From positions 44,027 through 108,026 of the forward strand of contig DAOUJS010000131.1 in NCBI GenBank assembly GCA_034422355.1: a stretch of 64,000 nucleotides of DNA. Direction: 5' to 3'. Both the position numbers and the translations under genes were made by a program. A model generated the notes under the pieces. The model did not search any database. It was not told where the DNA came from and saw only the letters and a list, made by a program, of their open reading frames with translations. Source of the DNA: CATOSP01 sp034422355 (GTDB lineage: Bacteria > Chloroflexota > Dehalococcoidia > Lucifugimonadales > UBA3495). Each line of letters opens with the position of its first letter. Positions within the stretch are counted from its first letter, which is position 1. Positions 15,181 through 23,616 of this stretch are shown one piece after another.

Positions 15181-16584
15181 ATGGCCTGGCCGCCGCCTGT
15201 TGACTTCAGGGACGCCGTCCAGAACCCCCAGAATTGCTTCGAGGTCCAGGACCTGGCCCAGGGGACCACTGCGGTCACCCGCATGGGCACCCCGGTAGTC
15301 TGGTCGGGCAACTTCGCCTGCGTGTTCAAGGTGGCCACCCCAGGCGGCGACGTTGCCGTGCGCTGTTTCACCCGGGAAGTCAAAGACCAGCAGCAGCGCT
15401 ACGGCCATTTGAGCGAATACCTCGCCGGAGTCAGGCCAGGGTTCCTCGTGGGCTTCGAGTACGTGGAGCGGGGGATCAGGGTCAAGGGCGACTGGTATCC
15501 CATAGTCAGGATGGACTGGGCCGAGGGAGACCGGATGGACAAGTTCATCGAGGGACATCTAAACAGGCCGGACGTCATCATGGGCCTGGCCGCCAGTTGG
15601 CGCGGCGTGAACGGCGGTCTCCGGGGTCTTGAAATCGCCCACAACGACCTCCAGCACGGCAACGTCATGGTCCAGGAGCAGGGCGGCCTCCACCTCGTCG
15701 ACTACGACGGCATATACCTGCCCCGGTTCGAGGGAGAGCCCAGCCCCGAGATCGGCCACCGGCACTACCAGCACCCCAAGAGGACAGACCGGGACTACCA
15801 TGCGGAGATCGACAACTTCCCCTCCCTGGTCGTCTACCTGACCCTCATGGCCCTGGGCGTAGACCCACAACTCTGGGACAGGTTCTACAACCAGGAAAAC
15901 ATGCTCTTCACCAGGGATGACTTCGCCGACCCCGCCAACTCCGATTGCTTCAAAGCCTTGAAGTCCAGCCCCGACGCCTACGTCGCCGAGCTGGCCGGCG
16001 TACTCGAAGGGTTCTGCTCCCAACCCGTGGAACAGGTGCCCCGGCTGGAGAACGTCCTGCGCGGCGTTTCGGCATCTCCGCCAACCGCGCCCACGTCCGC
16101 CCCGGCGCCCGCGCCTGCTCCCGCTCCAGCGCCACCGACGCCCGCGCCCAGTGCGCCCCCGGCTCCTCCATCATCAGCGCCTGCACCTCCACCTGCGCCC
16201 CCTATCCCGCCGTCGTCATGGCCCGCCCCTGCACCACCTCCACCTCCGCCAGCGCCGCCTGTACCCCCGTCGTCTTGGCCCGCGCCTGCGCCACAACCGC
16301 CGCCTGTTCCCGGCGCACCTGCGCCGCCCCCGCTTCCGCGGTCACGGGTCCCGCCAGCTTCGTCGCCGGGTCCGGGGGGACTCCTCGAAATGGCGAGAGA
16401 GTCCAACAAGCCGACATTTATCCTGGCTGGTCTCTGGCTCCTCTGCGCCATCCTGGGATCGTTTCTGCCCTTCTTCGGAGGGTTCGGCCTCATAGTCTTC
16501 CTGGCGCTGATTTGCGCCGTCTGTTACAGAATACGGCCGGTACGTGAATGGATCGCTGACCGTTTAAGCAATCTCAGGAGATGA
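15181..16584 (+). CDS. kinase-like protein 1 with Pro-rich linker and C-terminal membrane helices
   Basis: This 467-residue protein has a eukaryotic-type kinase core: a short glycine loop (G43-NFACVF), VAVRCF with Arg61 where the ATP-binding lysine is expected, a catalytic loop H154-N-D156-LQHG-N161, and a D174-Y-D segment in place of DFG. The core is followed by about 90 residues rich in Pro, Ala and Ser (about 300-390) and two hydrophobic helices (about 405-445), so it is likely membrane-anchored with a cytosolic kinase. The catalytic Asp and Asn are kept, so activity is possible despite the Lys-to-Arg change. GAGGTGA precedes the ATG. It is probably co-transcribed with the phosphatase. Confidence 0.85.
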   Translation: MAWPPPVDFRDAVQNPQNCFEVQDLAQGTTAVTRMGTPVVWSGNFACVFKVATPGGDVAVRCFTREVKDQQQRYGHLSEYLAGVRPGFLVGFEYVERGIRVKGDWYPIVRMDWAEGDRMDKFIEGHLNRPDVIMGLAASWRGVNGGLRGLEIAHNDLQHGNVMVQEQGGLHLVDYDGIYLPRFEGEPSPEIGHRHYQHPKRTDRDYHAEIDNFPSLVVYLTLMALGVDPQLWDRFYNQENMLFTRDDFADPANSDCFKALKSSPDAYVAELAGVLEGFCSQPVEQVPRLENVLRGVSASPPTAPTSAPAPAPAPAPAPPTPAPSAPPAPPSSAPAPPPAPPIPPSSWPAPAPPPPPPAPPVPPSSWPAPAPQPPPVPGAPAPPPLPRSRVPPASSPGPGGLLEMARESNKPTFILAGLWLLCAILGSFLPFFGGFGLIVFLALICAVCYRIRPVREWIADRLSNLRR

Positions 16585-16678
16585 CCGGCCCCGCCAACAG
16601 AGTCGATTCAGACCCAGCCATCGGGAACGCGGCCCCCCGGCGAGGGGGATGGCGTTCCCAGAGAAAGCGAGGTGAGCC

Positions 16679-18079
16679 ATGGCACAGCCAACCAGGTCCC
16701 CAGCGCCCGCATCACCGTCCGCTTCGAGCGGCGGAGAGGACCTAAGCAAACAGTTCCTCCTGAGCGGCAAGTTCATAGCGGTCCTGTTCCTGGCCGCGCT
16801 CATACTCGCCGCGCTGACGCCGTTCGCGGACGTCTTCGGCCAACTTTCCCTCATAGTCCTTGCGTTGGCGATCTGCGCTCTCTGTTACAGGTTGAGACTC
16901 GCCATGAGGTTCCTGATATGCGCCCTGGTGCTGGTCGGGATGAGCCTTTATGTGGCCAGACCCATGCTGTCGGAGACCCTCTACGATGTGGGCTTGAAAG
17001 TCCTGAGTTCCTACGGCGACCCCGGTGAGAGGGGTTTCTGGCCCGACCCGGCCAAGATGGACTTGCCAGACTCCGTCGTCACGGAAGTCCCGTATGGAGA
17101 TGGTCTGGAGGGCTTCAACACCACCACCGAAGAAGGCAGGGCTGGGGCAATTTCAGGACTGAAGTATGAGAATGGGGCAAAATACCTGGAGTATGCCGCC
17201 GCCGCGCTCTTGATTACCGGGCTGGTCGTCGCCTGTCTCGGCACAGCGTTGAGGTTGCTGGGAATTACCAGGGAACCGGTCTCGGCCTCCGGTGAGCCGG
17301 GGCTTCTCGAGAGGATCAACTCTTTCGACAGGGTAGGGCTGATCATGGTGACCGTCGGGTGGATAGCGTTCTTGGCCGGCTTGCTGCCACAGGAACTCAT
17401 CAATAATGCCTTTGAGAAGAGCACGGGTACATATGGGGGGACAGGTTATCTCAGAGGAGAAGGGATATTATGGGACGCCAAGCATTTGTACTTACCGATG
17501 GTGATACTCGACAAGGTAGAGTTTATCGGAACCGCATCCCTGCTGCTTGGGATACTTGTTGTAATGCTTGGGACGCCTCGACGAATACTGTGCAGGCGGG
17601 GGTTACAGTTTTGGCGGAGATCGAATGAGGAAGATATCCTGTTCAAGAATGTGGGAGTGGTGTTGATGGCCTTTGGGGGGGTTGTGTACATCCTCAACTT
17701 CCTTATACTCCAGGGATTCCTCATCCCAACAATCCGGGAAATCGGAATCATCGCGACGGGTAATTGGGACTTTTTCCCATACCCGGGATGGCTTGTCATA
17801 CTTGATATAGTCACCGGGGCCATAGCCATCATATCCGCTGTTTCCGGGATGATCTCTTTCGTTCTTGGAAGCAGGACAGGGCGATTCGTCGGCAACAGCA
17901 TAAGTAGAGGTATGGACACTCTAGACCGGCTAATCCCCGACCCGCCCCCATCAAGCGGCGGATCCTCTGGCATCAGCACGAGCGGCGGAGGACGCCGCGA
18001 ACAGCCGACTGCCCACGGAGGTATGCTCCGAGCCTCACGTGGCGGCAGGGGTGGACGTGGCGGCGGCAGAGGCCGCTGA
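16679..18079 (+). CDS. multi-pass membrane protein of the vWA/kinase cluster
   Basis: A 466-residue protein with about eight hydrophobic segments in pairs, separated by polar loops, and a Ser/Gly-rich tail ending in a run of Gly and Arg. The first two helices (about residues 32-78, ending ICALCYRLR) resemble the C-terminal helices of the preceding kinase (ending ICAVCYRIR), pointing to a shared membrane module. No enzyme motif is visible. GAGGTGA precedes the ATG, as in the kinase gene. A sensor, anchor or channel role in the signalling cluster is possible but unproven. The basic tail could bind nucleic acid or lipid head groups. Confidence 0.65.
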   Translation: MAQPTRSPAPASPSASSGGEDLSKQFLLSGKFIAVLFLAALILAALTPFADVFGQLSLIVLALAICALCYRLRLAMRFLICALVLVGMSLYVARPMLSETLYDVGLKVLSSYGDPGERGFWPDPAKMDLPDSVVTEVPYGDGLEGFNTTTEEGRAGAISGLKYENGAKYLEYAAAALLITGLVVACLGTALRLLGITREPVSASGEPGLLERINSFDRVGLIMVTVGWIAFLAGLLPQELINNAFEKSTGTYGGTGYLRGEGILWDAKHLYLPMVILDKVEFIGTASLLLGILVVMLGTPRRILCRRGLQFWRRSNEEDILFKNVGVVLMAFGGVVYILNFLILQGFLIPTIREIGIIATGNWDFFPYPGWLVILDIVTGAIAIISAVSGMISFVLGSRTGRFVGNSISRGMDTLDRLIPDPPPSSGGSSGISTSGGGRREQPTAHGGMLRASRGGRGGRGGGRGR

Positions 18080-18214
18080 CCACATGATGCAGTCGAGACC
18101 GACCCCGGCTCCTGTGCTGTGGACCCAGGAACTTTCAATCAGCAGCCATAACGCCACCTTAAGCGTTGTGGCATTCCAGCAGCACACGGGAGTCCCAGAC
18201 CCAGGAGGTTGAAC

Positions 18215-19483
18215 ATGGCCTGGCCCGCGCCCACTGATTTCAGGGATGCCGTCCAGAACCCCGAGAACTGCTTCGAGGTCCAGGATCTGGCCCAGGGAAC
18301 GGCTTCGGTTACGCGCATGGGAACGCCGATGGTCTTCTCGGGAAACTTCGCCTGCGTGTTCAGGCTGGAAACCCCGGGCGGCAACGTAGCCGTGCGCTGC
18401 TTCACCCGGGAGGTGAAGGACCAGCAGGAACGCTACGGCCACCTCAGCTCATACCTCGCCGGGGTCAGGCCCGAGTTCCTCGTGGGTTTCGAGTACGTTG
18501 AACGGGGCATAAGGATCAAGGGCGACTGGTATCCCATTGTCAGGATGGACTGGGCCGAGGGGGACCGGCTGGACAAGTTCATTGGAGACCATCTCGACAG
18601 GCCGGACATCTTCATGGACCTGGCCGCCAGGTGGCGGGGCGTGAACGGCACCCTGCGAGGGCTGGGAATCGCCCACAACGACCTGCAGCACGGGAACGTA
18701 ATGGTCCAGGAGCAGGGCGCGCTCCGCCTGGTCGACTACGACGGCATCTACCTGCCCCGGTTCGAGGGAGAACCCAGCCCCGAGATTGGCCACCGGCACT
18801 ACCAGCACCCCAAGAGGACGTCCCAGGACTATTTTGACGGCATAGACAACTTCCCCTCCCTGGTGGTCTACCTGACCTTCCTGGCGCTGCGGGCTGACCC
18901 TCAACTATGGGACAGGTTCTACAACCAGGAAAACATGCTCTTCAGCAGGGACGACTTTGCCGACCCCGCCAACTCAGACTGTTTCAAGGCGTTAAAGGCC
19001 AGCCCGGACGCCAATGTTGCTGGGCTGGCCGACGTGCTCGAGGGGTTCTGCTCCCGCACAGTGGACCAGGTCCCCAGCCTGGAAGAGGCGCTTCGCGGCG
19101 TTACCGTTGCCCCGTCAAGCGCGCCAGCCCCTCCGTCCCCGTCGAATGCGCCTGCTCCGCCCGCACCGGCTCCCGCACCTGCCCCTCCGCCGCCCGCGCC
19201 GCCGGCGGGGTCTTCTTACCGGGACCTGCTCCAGTCCGGCCAGGCTGCCGCGCCTGCGCCCCTTCCTGTACCCGCGCCGCCGCCCGCCGCCAACCCGGTC
19301 GTGACCTGTCCGGGTTGCAAAAAGACGAATTCTACAGAGCTTATTTACTGTACCGACGAAAACTGTGCTACAGTGCTTCTTCCAGGGAGAAAGACCTGCA
19401 ACCGCTGCAACTCCTCGATTCCGCTCAACGCCTACTTCTGCCCTGACTGTGGCGTCAATCTGGTGGCGCCTACCAGCACATGA
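18215..19483 (+). CDS. kinase-like protein 2 with C-terminal zinc ribbons
   Basis: A 422-residue paralogue of the kinase at 15181, closely similar over the first 300 residues. It has the same GNFACVF loop, AVRCF Lys-to-Arg change, HNDLQHGN catalytic loop and VDYDGIYLP. The tail differs: after a shorter Pro/Ala linker there are two Cys-rich zinc ribbons (CPGC...CTDENC and CNRC...CPDC) in place of the membrane helices. ATG 18215 was chosen because AGGAGG sits six bases upstream; a TTG at 18209 is in frame. The stop overlaps the next start as ATGA, so the two products are likely made in fixed ratio. Confidence 0.85.
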   Translation: MAWPAPTDFRDAVQNPENCFEVQDLAQGTASVTRMGTPMVFSGNFACVFRLETPGGNVAVRCFTREVKDQQERYGHLSSYLAGVRPEFLVGFEYVERGIRIKGDWYPIVRMDWAEGDRLDKFIGDHLDRPDIFMDLAARWRGVNGTLRGLGIAHNDLQHGNVMVQEQGALRLVDYDGIYLPRFEGEPSPEIGHRHYQHPKRTSQDYFDGIDNFPSLVVYLTFLALRADPQLWDRFYNQENMLFSRDDFADPANSDCFKALKASPDANVAGLADVLEGFCSRTVDQVPSLEEALRGVTVAPSSAPAPPSPSNAPAPPAPAPAPAPPPPAPPAGSSYRDLLQSGQAAAPAPLPVPAPPPAANPVVTCPGCKKTNSTELIYCTDENCATVLLPGRKTCNRCNSSIPLNAYFCPDCGVNLVAPTST

Positions 19484-20844
19484 AGTGCCCTGCCTGTCAG
19501 CTAGTTGTTCCCAACACGGTCAGGTTCTGCGCTTATTGCGGGGCCGGGATTCTGGCGGCTCCGCCGTCTCCCGCTGCCCGACGGACCGGGCTGTTCGGTT
19601 TCCTCTGGGCACACAAGGCGCTGAGTTTCTTCTTCGGTCTCGGGTCCTTGCTGCTGATTGTGGCGCTGTTCTACACGATGACTACGGGAGATGAGGAACC
19701 GGCAGTAGCCTTGCCGCTGCCGCTCCCGACTGCCACCGCCGAGCCCACTCCCGTGCCGACCCCCACTACCCCTCCGACAAACGCACCTACGGATACACCC
19801 ATCCCAACATCCACCCCCACGCCAATTCCAACCCCAACTCCGACTGCCACGCCGACACCCACTCCTACGCCGATACCAACCTTCACGCCGCCCCCCAAGC
19901 CTACGGCAACCCCAACTCCGACACCGGTTCCTACCGCGACTCCGACATCTACACCGGCCCCAACGCCAACCCCTACATTGGCTCCTGTCTTGCCAGCCAC
20001 GATTCCAGTTAAGGTTACCAACGTATCTTTCGTGGGCACCGGTTACACCCTCTACCTGGAAGCCGCGGAAATCCCGGAAGGAAGCAACCCGGGACAGGTT
20101 CACACGTCAATTTCCTACCGGGATGGGACCAGTGAACTAATAGTAGCGTCCTTTGTACAACTACCGGACAACAGCTACTTCGGAGCCATAACCGTTGACC
20201 GTGACAAAGTGCAGAATCCTAACCTCCAATGGGTCAGGGATAACATCACCGTAAGACTGGACTCAGAATCGGTCGTTCGCAGGCCCCACGCGGCCACACC
20301 GACTTCCACTCCGAGGCCGCAACCTACGGCCACTCCAACGTCCACGCCCGTACCCACGCCCACGCAAGTCCCGTGGAAGGACCACACCGGGAAGGGCGAT
20401 AAGTGGGGCTACACAGTGGACATTCCGACGAATTGGAGGTCTGCGCGGGGCGGAAAACAAGCCGAGTTGCGCTCCTCTGATGGCCGCGCCACCCTTACAA
20501 TTGGCGTCAAGGACTATCCCGAAAAACTACCGCCGCAGCAGTTCGCCGAGGAGCACCGGGCCTCGCTGATCGCCAAATATGCCTATGATGCAAATTTCTT
20601 CAACATCCTGGACTTCCGGGGAGTCTTTTTGGACGGCAACCAGTGGTTCCGGTTGTCGTGGCGCTTGCAGCAGAAGTCCGGCTCATGTGTGCTGGACATC
20701 ACGGACCTGGTCTCCCGTTCCCGCAACTTCCCCGGCTGGGACCAGGGGTATATCCTGAGCTTCAGGGTGTGCGATGAACATCTTCCCGCACATCTGAAGG
20801 ACCGCAAGCGTATCCTGGACAGTTTCCGGGAACTCGCTCCTTGA
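19480..20844 (+). CDS. zinc-ribbon membrane protein with Pro/Thr-rich linker and extracytoplasmic domains
   Basis: A 454-residue protein. An N-terminal zinc ribbon (CPAC...CAYC, residues 3-24) is followed by one transmembrane helix at about 45-65. A long Pro-Thr repeat linker (about 75-165) leads to a beta-rich domain, a second short Pro-Thr linker, and a C-terminal PsbP/DUF1795-like domain beginning WGYTVDIPTNW. The ribbon should face the cytosol and the rest lie outside the membrane. Its gene overlaps that of the zinc-ribbon kinase by four bases, suggesting the two proteins interact, perhaps relaying an outside signal (inference). Confidence 0.75.
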   Translation: MKCPACQLVVPNTVRFCAYCGAGILAAPPSPAARRTGLFGFLWAHKALSFFFGLGSLLLIVALFYTMTTGDEEPAVALPLPLPTATAEPTPVPTPTTPPTNAPTDTPIPTSTPTPIPTPTPTATPTPTPTPIPTFTPPPKPTATPTPTPVPTATPTSTPAPTPTPTLAPVLPATIPVKVTNVSFVGTGYTLYLEAAEIPEGSNPGQVHTSISYRDGTSELIVASFVQLPDNSYFGAITVDRDKVQNPNLQWVRDNITVRLDSESVVRRPHAATPTSTPRPQPTATPTSTPVPTPTQVPWKDHTGKGDKWGYTVDIPTNWRSARGGKQAELRSSDGRATLTIGVKDYPEKLPPQQFAEEHRASLIAKYAYDANFFNILDFRGVFLDGNQWFRLSWRLQQKSGSCVLDITDLVSRSRNFPGWDQGYILSFRVCDEHLPAHLKDRKRILDSFRELAP

Positions 20845-20895
20845 GGCCGGCGCAGCCCTGTTCGGAAAGTTGCCCGACGACCCCATTCATCCTGT

Positions 20896-20924
20896 TTGAC
20901 ACTCGTTGCCATTCGTGATACGTT
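20896..20924 (+). promoter_or_regulatory. promoter of the T-box/ilvB transcript
   Basis: Perfect TTGACA (20896-20901), a 17-base spacer and TACGTT (20919-20924). Transcription would begin a few bases before the predicted T-box stem I. The -10 resembles the TACGCT box used at 3211. Confidence 0.55.
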
Positions 20925-20935
20925 TCGCATTAGCA

Positions 20936-21231
20936 AAGGCTATGATGGAGACGAGTAGGCAGGGGTAGGCGGTTAGCGAGCCTGGTACGGTGAAAGCAGG
21001 CGCGCCGAGCTTGTCCGAAAATCCCTCCGGAGCCGCCAGCCGAACCCCCGGTCAGTCGGCCACGGACTACAATACACGCCGGGGTATGTAAGCCGGGCCG
21101 GGCTCGCCGCCCGTTACCAACGGCGGGGCATGCTGGTGTCCTTATCGAGAGGTCTCCGCCCAAGCGGGGGCAATTAGGGTGGTAACGCGGGAACTCGTTG
21201 AGTCTCGTCCCTAGAAGGGCGGGGCTTTTTT
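20936..21231 (+). promoter_or_regulatory. T-box riboswitch leader controlling ilvB
   Basis: The 296-base leader shows the T-box order: a GATGGAGACGAGTA start of stem I with its AGTA motif, a GGTGAAAGC distal loop region, a specifier region, the antiterminator T-box AGGGTGGTAACGCGG (21176-21190) and a terminator. Uncharged tRNA binding would favour the antiterminator and allow ilvB transcription. The likely specifier triplet is ATC (Ile) at 21021-21023, in the usual context of GAA before and CCTCCGGAG after. That assignment was made by eye. Branched-chain control fits acetolactate synthase. Confidence 0.88.
21202..21231 (+). terminator. T-box intrinsic terminator
   Basis: GTCTCGTCCC pairs with GGGCGGGGC (nine pairs with one bulged T, two GT wobbles) around TAGAA and runs into six T. 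It competes with the T-box antiterminator just upstream. Confidence 0.85.
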
Positions 21232-21310
21232 ATTTGCCCTGAATCAAGACCGTTGCGAGGCAACGCCCCTTCTCCCGGTAAGGCGCGCATAAGGGAACAC
21301 TCTGGAGGTT

Positions 21311-23008
21311 ATGGTGAAACTCAAAGGCGCTGATATCATGTGCGAAGCTCTGCTCCGGGAAGGGGTTGACGTGGTTTTCGGCTACCCCGGCGGAGCAATC
21401 CTGCCCTTCTATGACGCCCTGTGGGGCCACCCGCAGCTCCGGCACATCCTGGTCCGGCACGAGCAGGCCGCGGCCCACGCCGCCGACGGCTACGCCCGGG
21501 TAACCGGCAAGGCAGGCGTCTGCCTGGCGACCTCCGGGCCTGGGGCCACCAACCTGGTCACCGGCATCATGGGGGCCAAGGCCGATTCCGTGCCGATGGT
21601 GGCCATCACCGGGCAGGTGGCCCGCACTGCACTGGGGTCGGAGGCGTTCCAGGAATGCGACACCTGCTCCATCACCGCCCCATGCACCAAGAAGACCTAC
21701 ATGGTCATGTCGGCCCGGGACCTGGCCCCGACGATCCGGGAGGCATTCCAGGTCGCCCAGGAGGGAAGACCCGGCCCGGTGCTCATCGACGTGCCCCGTG
21801 ACGTACAGTTGGAGGAGGCCGAACTCGAGTTTTCCGACATGGACCGGGGCCGCAACGCTCCCCTGTCCAGGGAAACATTGCAGCACGTCTCCGAAGCGGC
21901 CAGGTTGATTAACGATGCCGAGCGTCCGGTCATCATCAGCGGGCACGGCATCCTCGCCTCGGGCGCCCACGAGGAACTGCGGGAACTGGCCGAGACCACG
22001 GGAATCCCGGTAATCACCACCCTGCTGGGACTGAGCGGGTTCCCCGGCAATCACCCCCTCAGCCTGGGGATGCTGGGGATGCACGGCATGTACTGGGCCA
22101 ACCTGGCCGTGGACCAGGCCGACCTGGTCATCGGGTTGGCAATGCGCTTCGACGACCGGGTCACCGGCAGGACCTCGGGCTTCGCTCCCCACGCCCGGAT
22201 CATTCACCTGGACATCGAGCCGACCCAGGTAGGCCGCAACGTTCCGGTGGAGGTCCCGCTGGTGGGGGACGCCAAGAAGGTGCTGTCGGCCCTGACGCCG
22301 CTGGTGAAGTACAAAGAACGCTCCGAGTGGATGGGCTACATCGACACCCTGCGCCGGGAGCACCCGTCCCTGGCCATCCCCAACGGCCACAGGTTGCAGG
22401 TGCAGCACGTTCTCCGGGACATGAACGGACTGCTGGAGGAAGACGACCGCACGGTGGTGGTCACCGGGGTAGGGCAGCACCAGATGTGGGCCGCCCAGTT
22501 CCTGTCCTTCAACCGCTCCAACACCTTCGTCTCGTCGGGCGGGCTGGGGGCAATGGGATTCGAGCTTCCCGCGGCGATGGGGGTGCAGGCAGGCAAGCCG
22601 GATGTTCCGGTCTGGAGCGTCGCTGGCGACGGGGGATTCCAGATGGTCTCCCAGGAGTTGGCCACGGTCGCCGAAGAGAATCTGCCGGTGAAGATCGCCC
22701 TGTTCAACAACGGCTACCTGGGAATGGTGCGCCAGTGGCAGGAGATGTTCTTCGAGAAGCACCTGAAGGCAGTACCGATCTCCGGCCCCGATTATGTCAA
22801 GCTGTCAGAGGCGTATGGAGTCCCGGCGCTCCGGGTCAGCGACCGGGAGGAGGTGATGCCGGCACTGCGGCAGGCCCAGGCCCACGACGGCCCCTTCCTG
22901 ATCGAGTTCATCGTGGACCCGGATGCCAACGTGTACCCGATGGTCCCGCCCGGCGGTTCCCTGGCCGACACAATCGAAGACCCGCTGGTGACCAACGGGT
23001 CCGGGTAA
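21311..23008 (+). CDS. ilvB: acetolactate synthase large (catalytic) subunit
   Basis: This 565-residue TPP enzyme condenses two pyruvate, or pyruvate plus 2-oxobutyrate, in valine, leucine and isoleucine synthesis. It has GYPGGAILPFYDAL, the catalytic glutamate in RHEQAAAHAADGYAR, a central FAD-type domain with HLDIEPTQVGRNVPV, and the GDGGFQM...NNGYLGMVRQWQ thiamine motif. Full length and order match AHAS rather than other TPP enzymes. The upstream T-box supports the assignment. No small regulatory subunit (ilvN) or ilvC follows, which is unusual. The next gene is unrelated. Confidence 0.93.
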   Translation: MVKLKGADIMCEALLREGVDVVFGYPGGAILPFYDALWGHPQLRHILVRHEQAAAHAADGYARVTGKAGVCLATSGPGATNLVTGIMGAKADSVPMVAITGQVARTALGSEAFQECDTCSITAPCTKKTYMVMSARDLAPTIREAFQVAQEGRPGPVLIDVPRDVQLEEAELEFSDMDRGRNAPLSRETLQHVSEAARLINDAERPVIISGHGILASGAHEELRELAETTGIPVITTLLGLSGFPGNHPLSLGMLGMHGMYWANLAVDQADLVIGLAMRFDDRVTGRTSGFAPHARIIHLDIEPTQVGRNVPVEVPLVGDAKKVLSALTPLVKYKERSEWMGYIDTLRREHPSLAIPNGHRLQVQHVLRDMNGLLEEDDRTVVVTGVGQHQMWAAQFLSFNRSNTFVSSGGLGAMGFELPAAMGVQAGKPDVPVWSVAGDGGFQMVSQELATVAEENLPVKIALFNNGYLGMVRQWQEMFFEKHLKAVPISGPDYVKLSEAYGVPALRVSDREEVMPALRQAQAHDGPFLIEFIVDPDANVYPMVPPGGSLADTIEDPLVTNGSG

Positions 23009-23136
23009 CGGGCATGTCCGGGGCCGCCGCCGGCTTCTTGCGGCTCGCCGGTGAATCGCCTAGACTTGCAGCAAAACGGCCGTGTCGTCGATCAGCGCAC
23101 GCGCGCCATCGCGCAGGTGCCTAATCGGAGGTATCA

Positions 23137-23532
23137 GTGGAGAAGGTAACTATACAAGAGGCCTCGCGGCGGCTGAACCTGTCCCAGGCCGACATCCGGG
23201 AGTCGATCCGCAACGGGGAGTTGAAGGCCACGCGGGAGCCCAGCCCGTCCGGGCGCCGCTGGATGGTGGAGATGCCCGAGGACGGCTGGGAGCACCGGTT
23301 CACGTCGTCGCTGAGAAACCTGGCCCAGTCCATGACCCCCTGGTGGTGGTCCAACGCGCAGAACACCGGGTTCGTCCACTACGTGCAGGACCTGGGAATC
23401 GAGGAAATCGAACCCCTATACCTGTGCGGGCTGAAGGGGGACAACGTCTGGGACGCCGCGGACCACACCATGGAGCAGCGTTGCCCGGAGTGCGCCGCCA
23501 TCGCCAAGGAGCGGGACCTGCCCCACGCCTGA
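23137..23532 (+). CDS. hypothetical protein with N-terminal helix-turn-helix
   Basis: A 131-residue protein. Residues 4-35 (TIQEASRRLNLSQADIRESIRNGEL) look like an excisionase/MerR-type winged helix, followed by PSGRRWMVE strands. The C-terminal part contains WWW, several aromatic residues and a CPECAAIAKE motif that could bind metal with C90 or so. GTG 23137 follows CGGAGG. It lies 128 bases after ilvB with no terminator seen. Function is unknown, and DNA binding is only inferred from the helix pattern. Confidence 0.65.
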   Translation: MEKVTIQEASRRLNLSQADIRESIRNGELKATREPSPSGRRWMVEMPEDGWEHRFTSSLRNLAQSMTPWWWSNAQNTGFVHYVQDLGIEEIEPLYLCGLKGDNVWDAADHTMEQRCPECAAIAKERDLPHA

Positions 23533-23616
23533 CCCGCGCCGGTCTATCCACGAAGGACGCCAGGTTTCACTGAAAATGAAGTCTTTGCGTCTGCTGCGCC
23601 GAAAGAGGACGGGGGT

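Noticed and set aside
16090..16370. Pro/Ala-rich GC repeat as a separate repeat element
   Set aside because: It encodes the kinase linker in frame, and similar linkers occur in the paralogue.
19740..20010. Direct repeats in the Pro-Thr coding stretch suggesting a CRISPR or tandem repeat array
   Set aside because: They are codons for a TPTP-type linker, with irregular unit lengths and no spacers.
21230..22762. A 510-codon open frame on the minus strand opposite ilvB
   Set aside because: The plus strand has all acetolactate synthase motifs and a T-box leader. The minus frame has no recognisable domain and starts inside ilvB.
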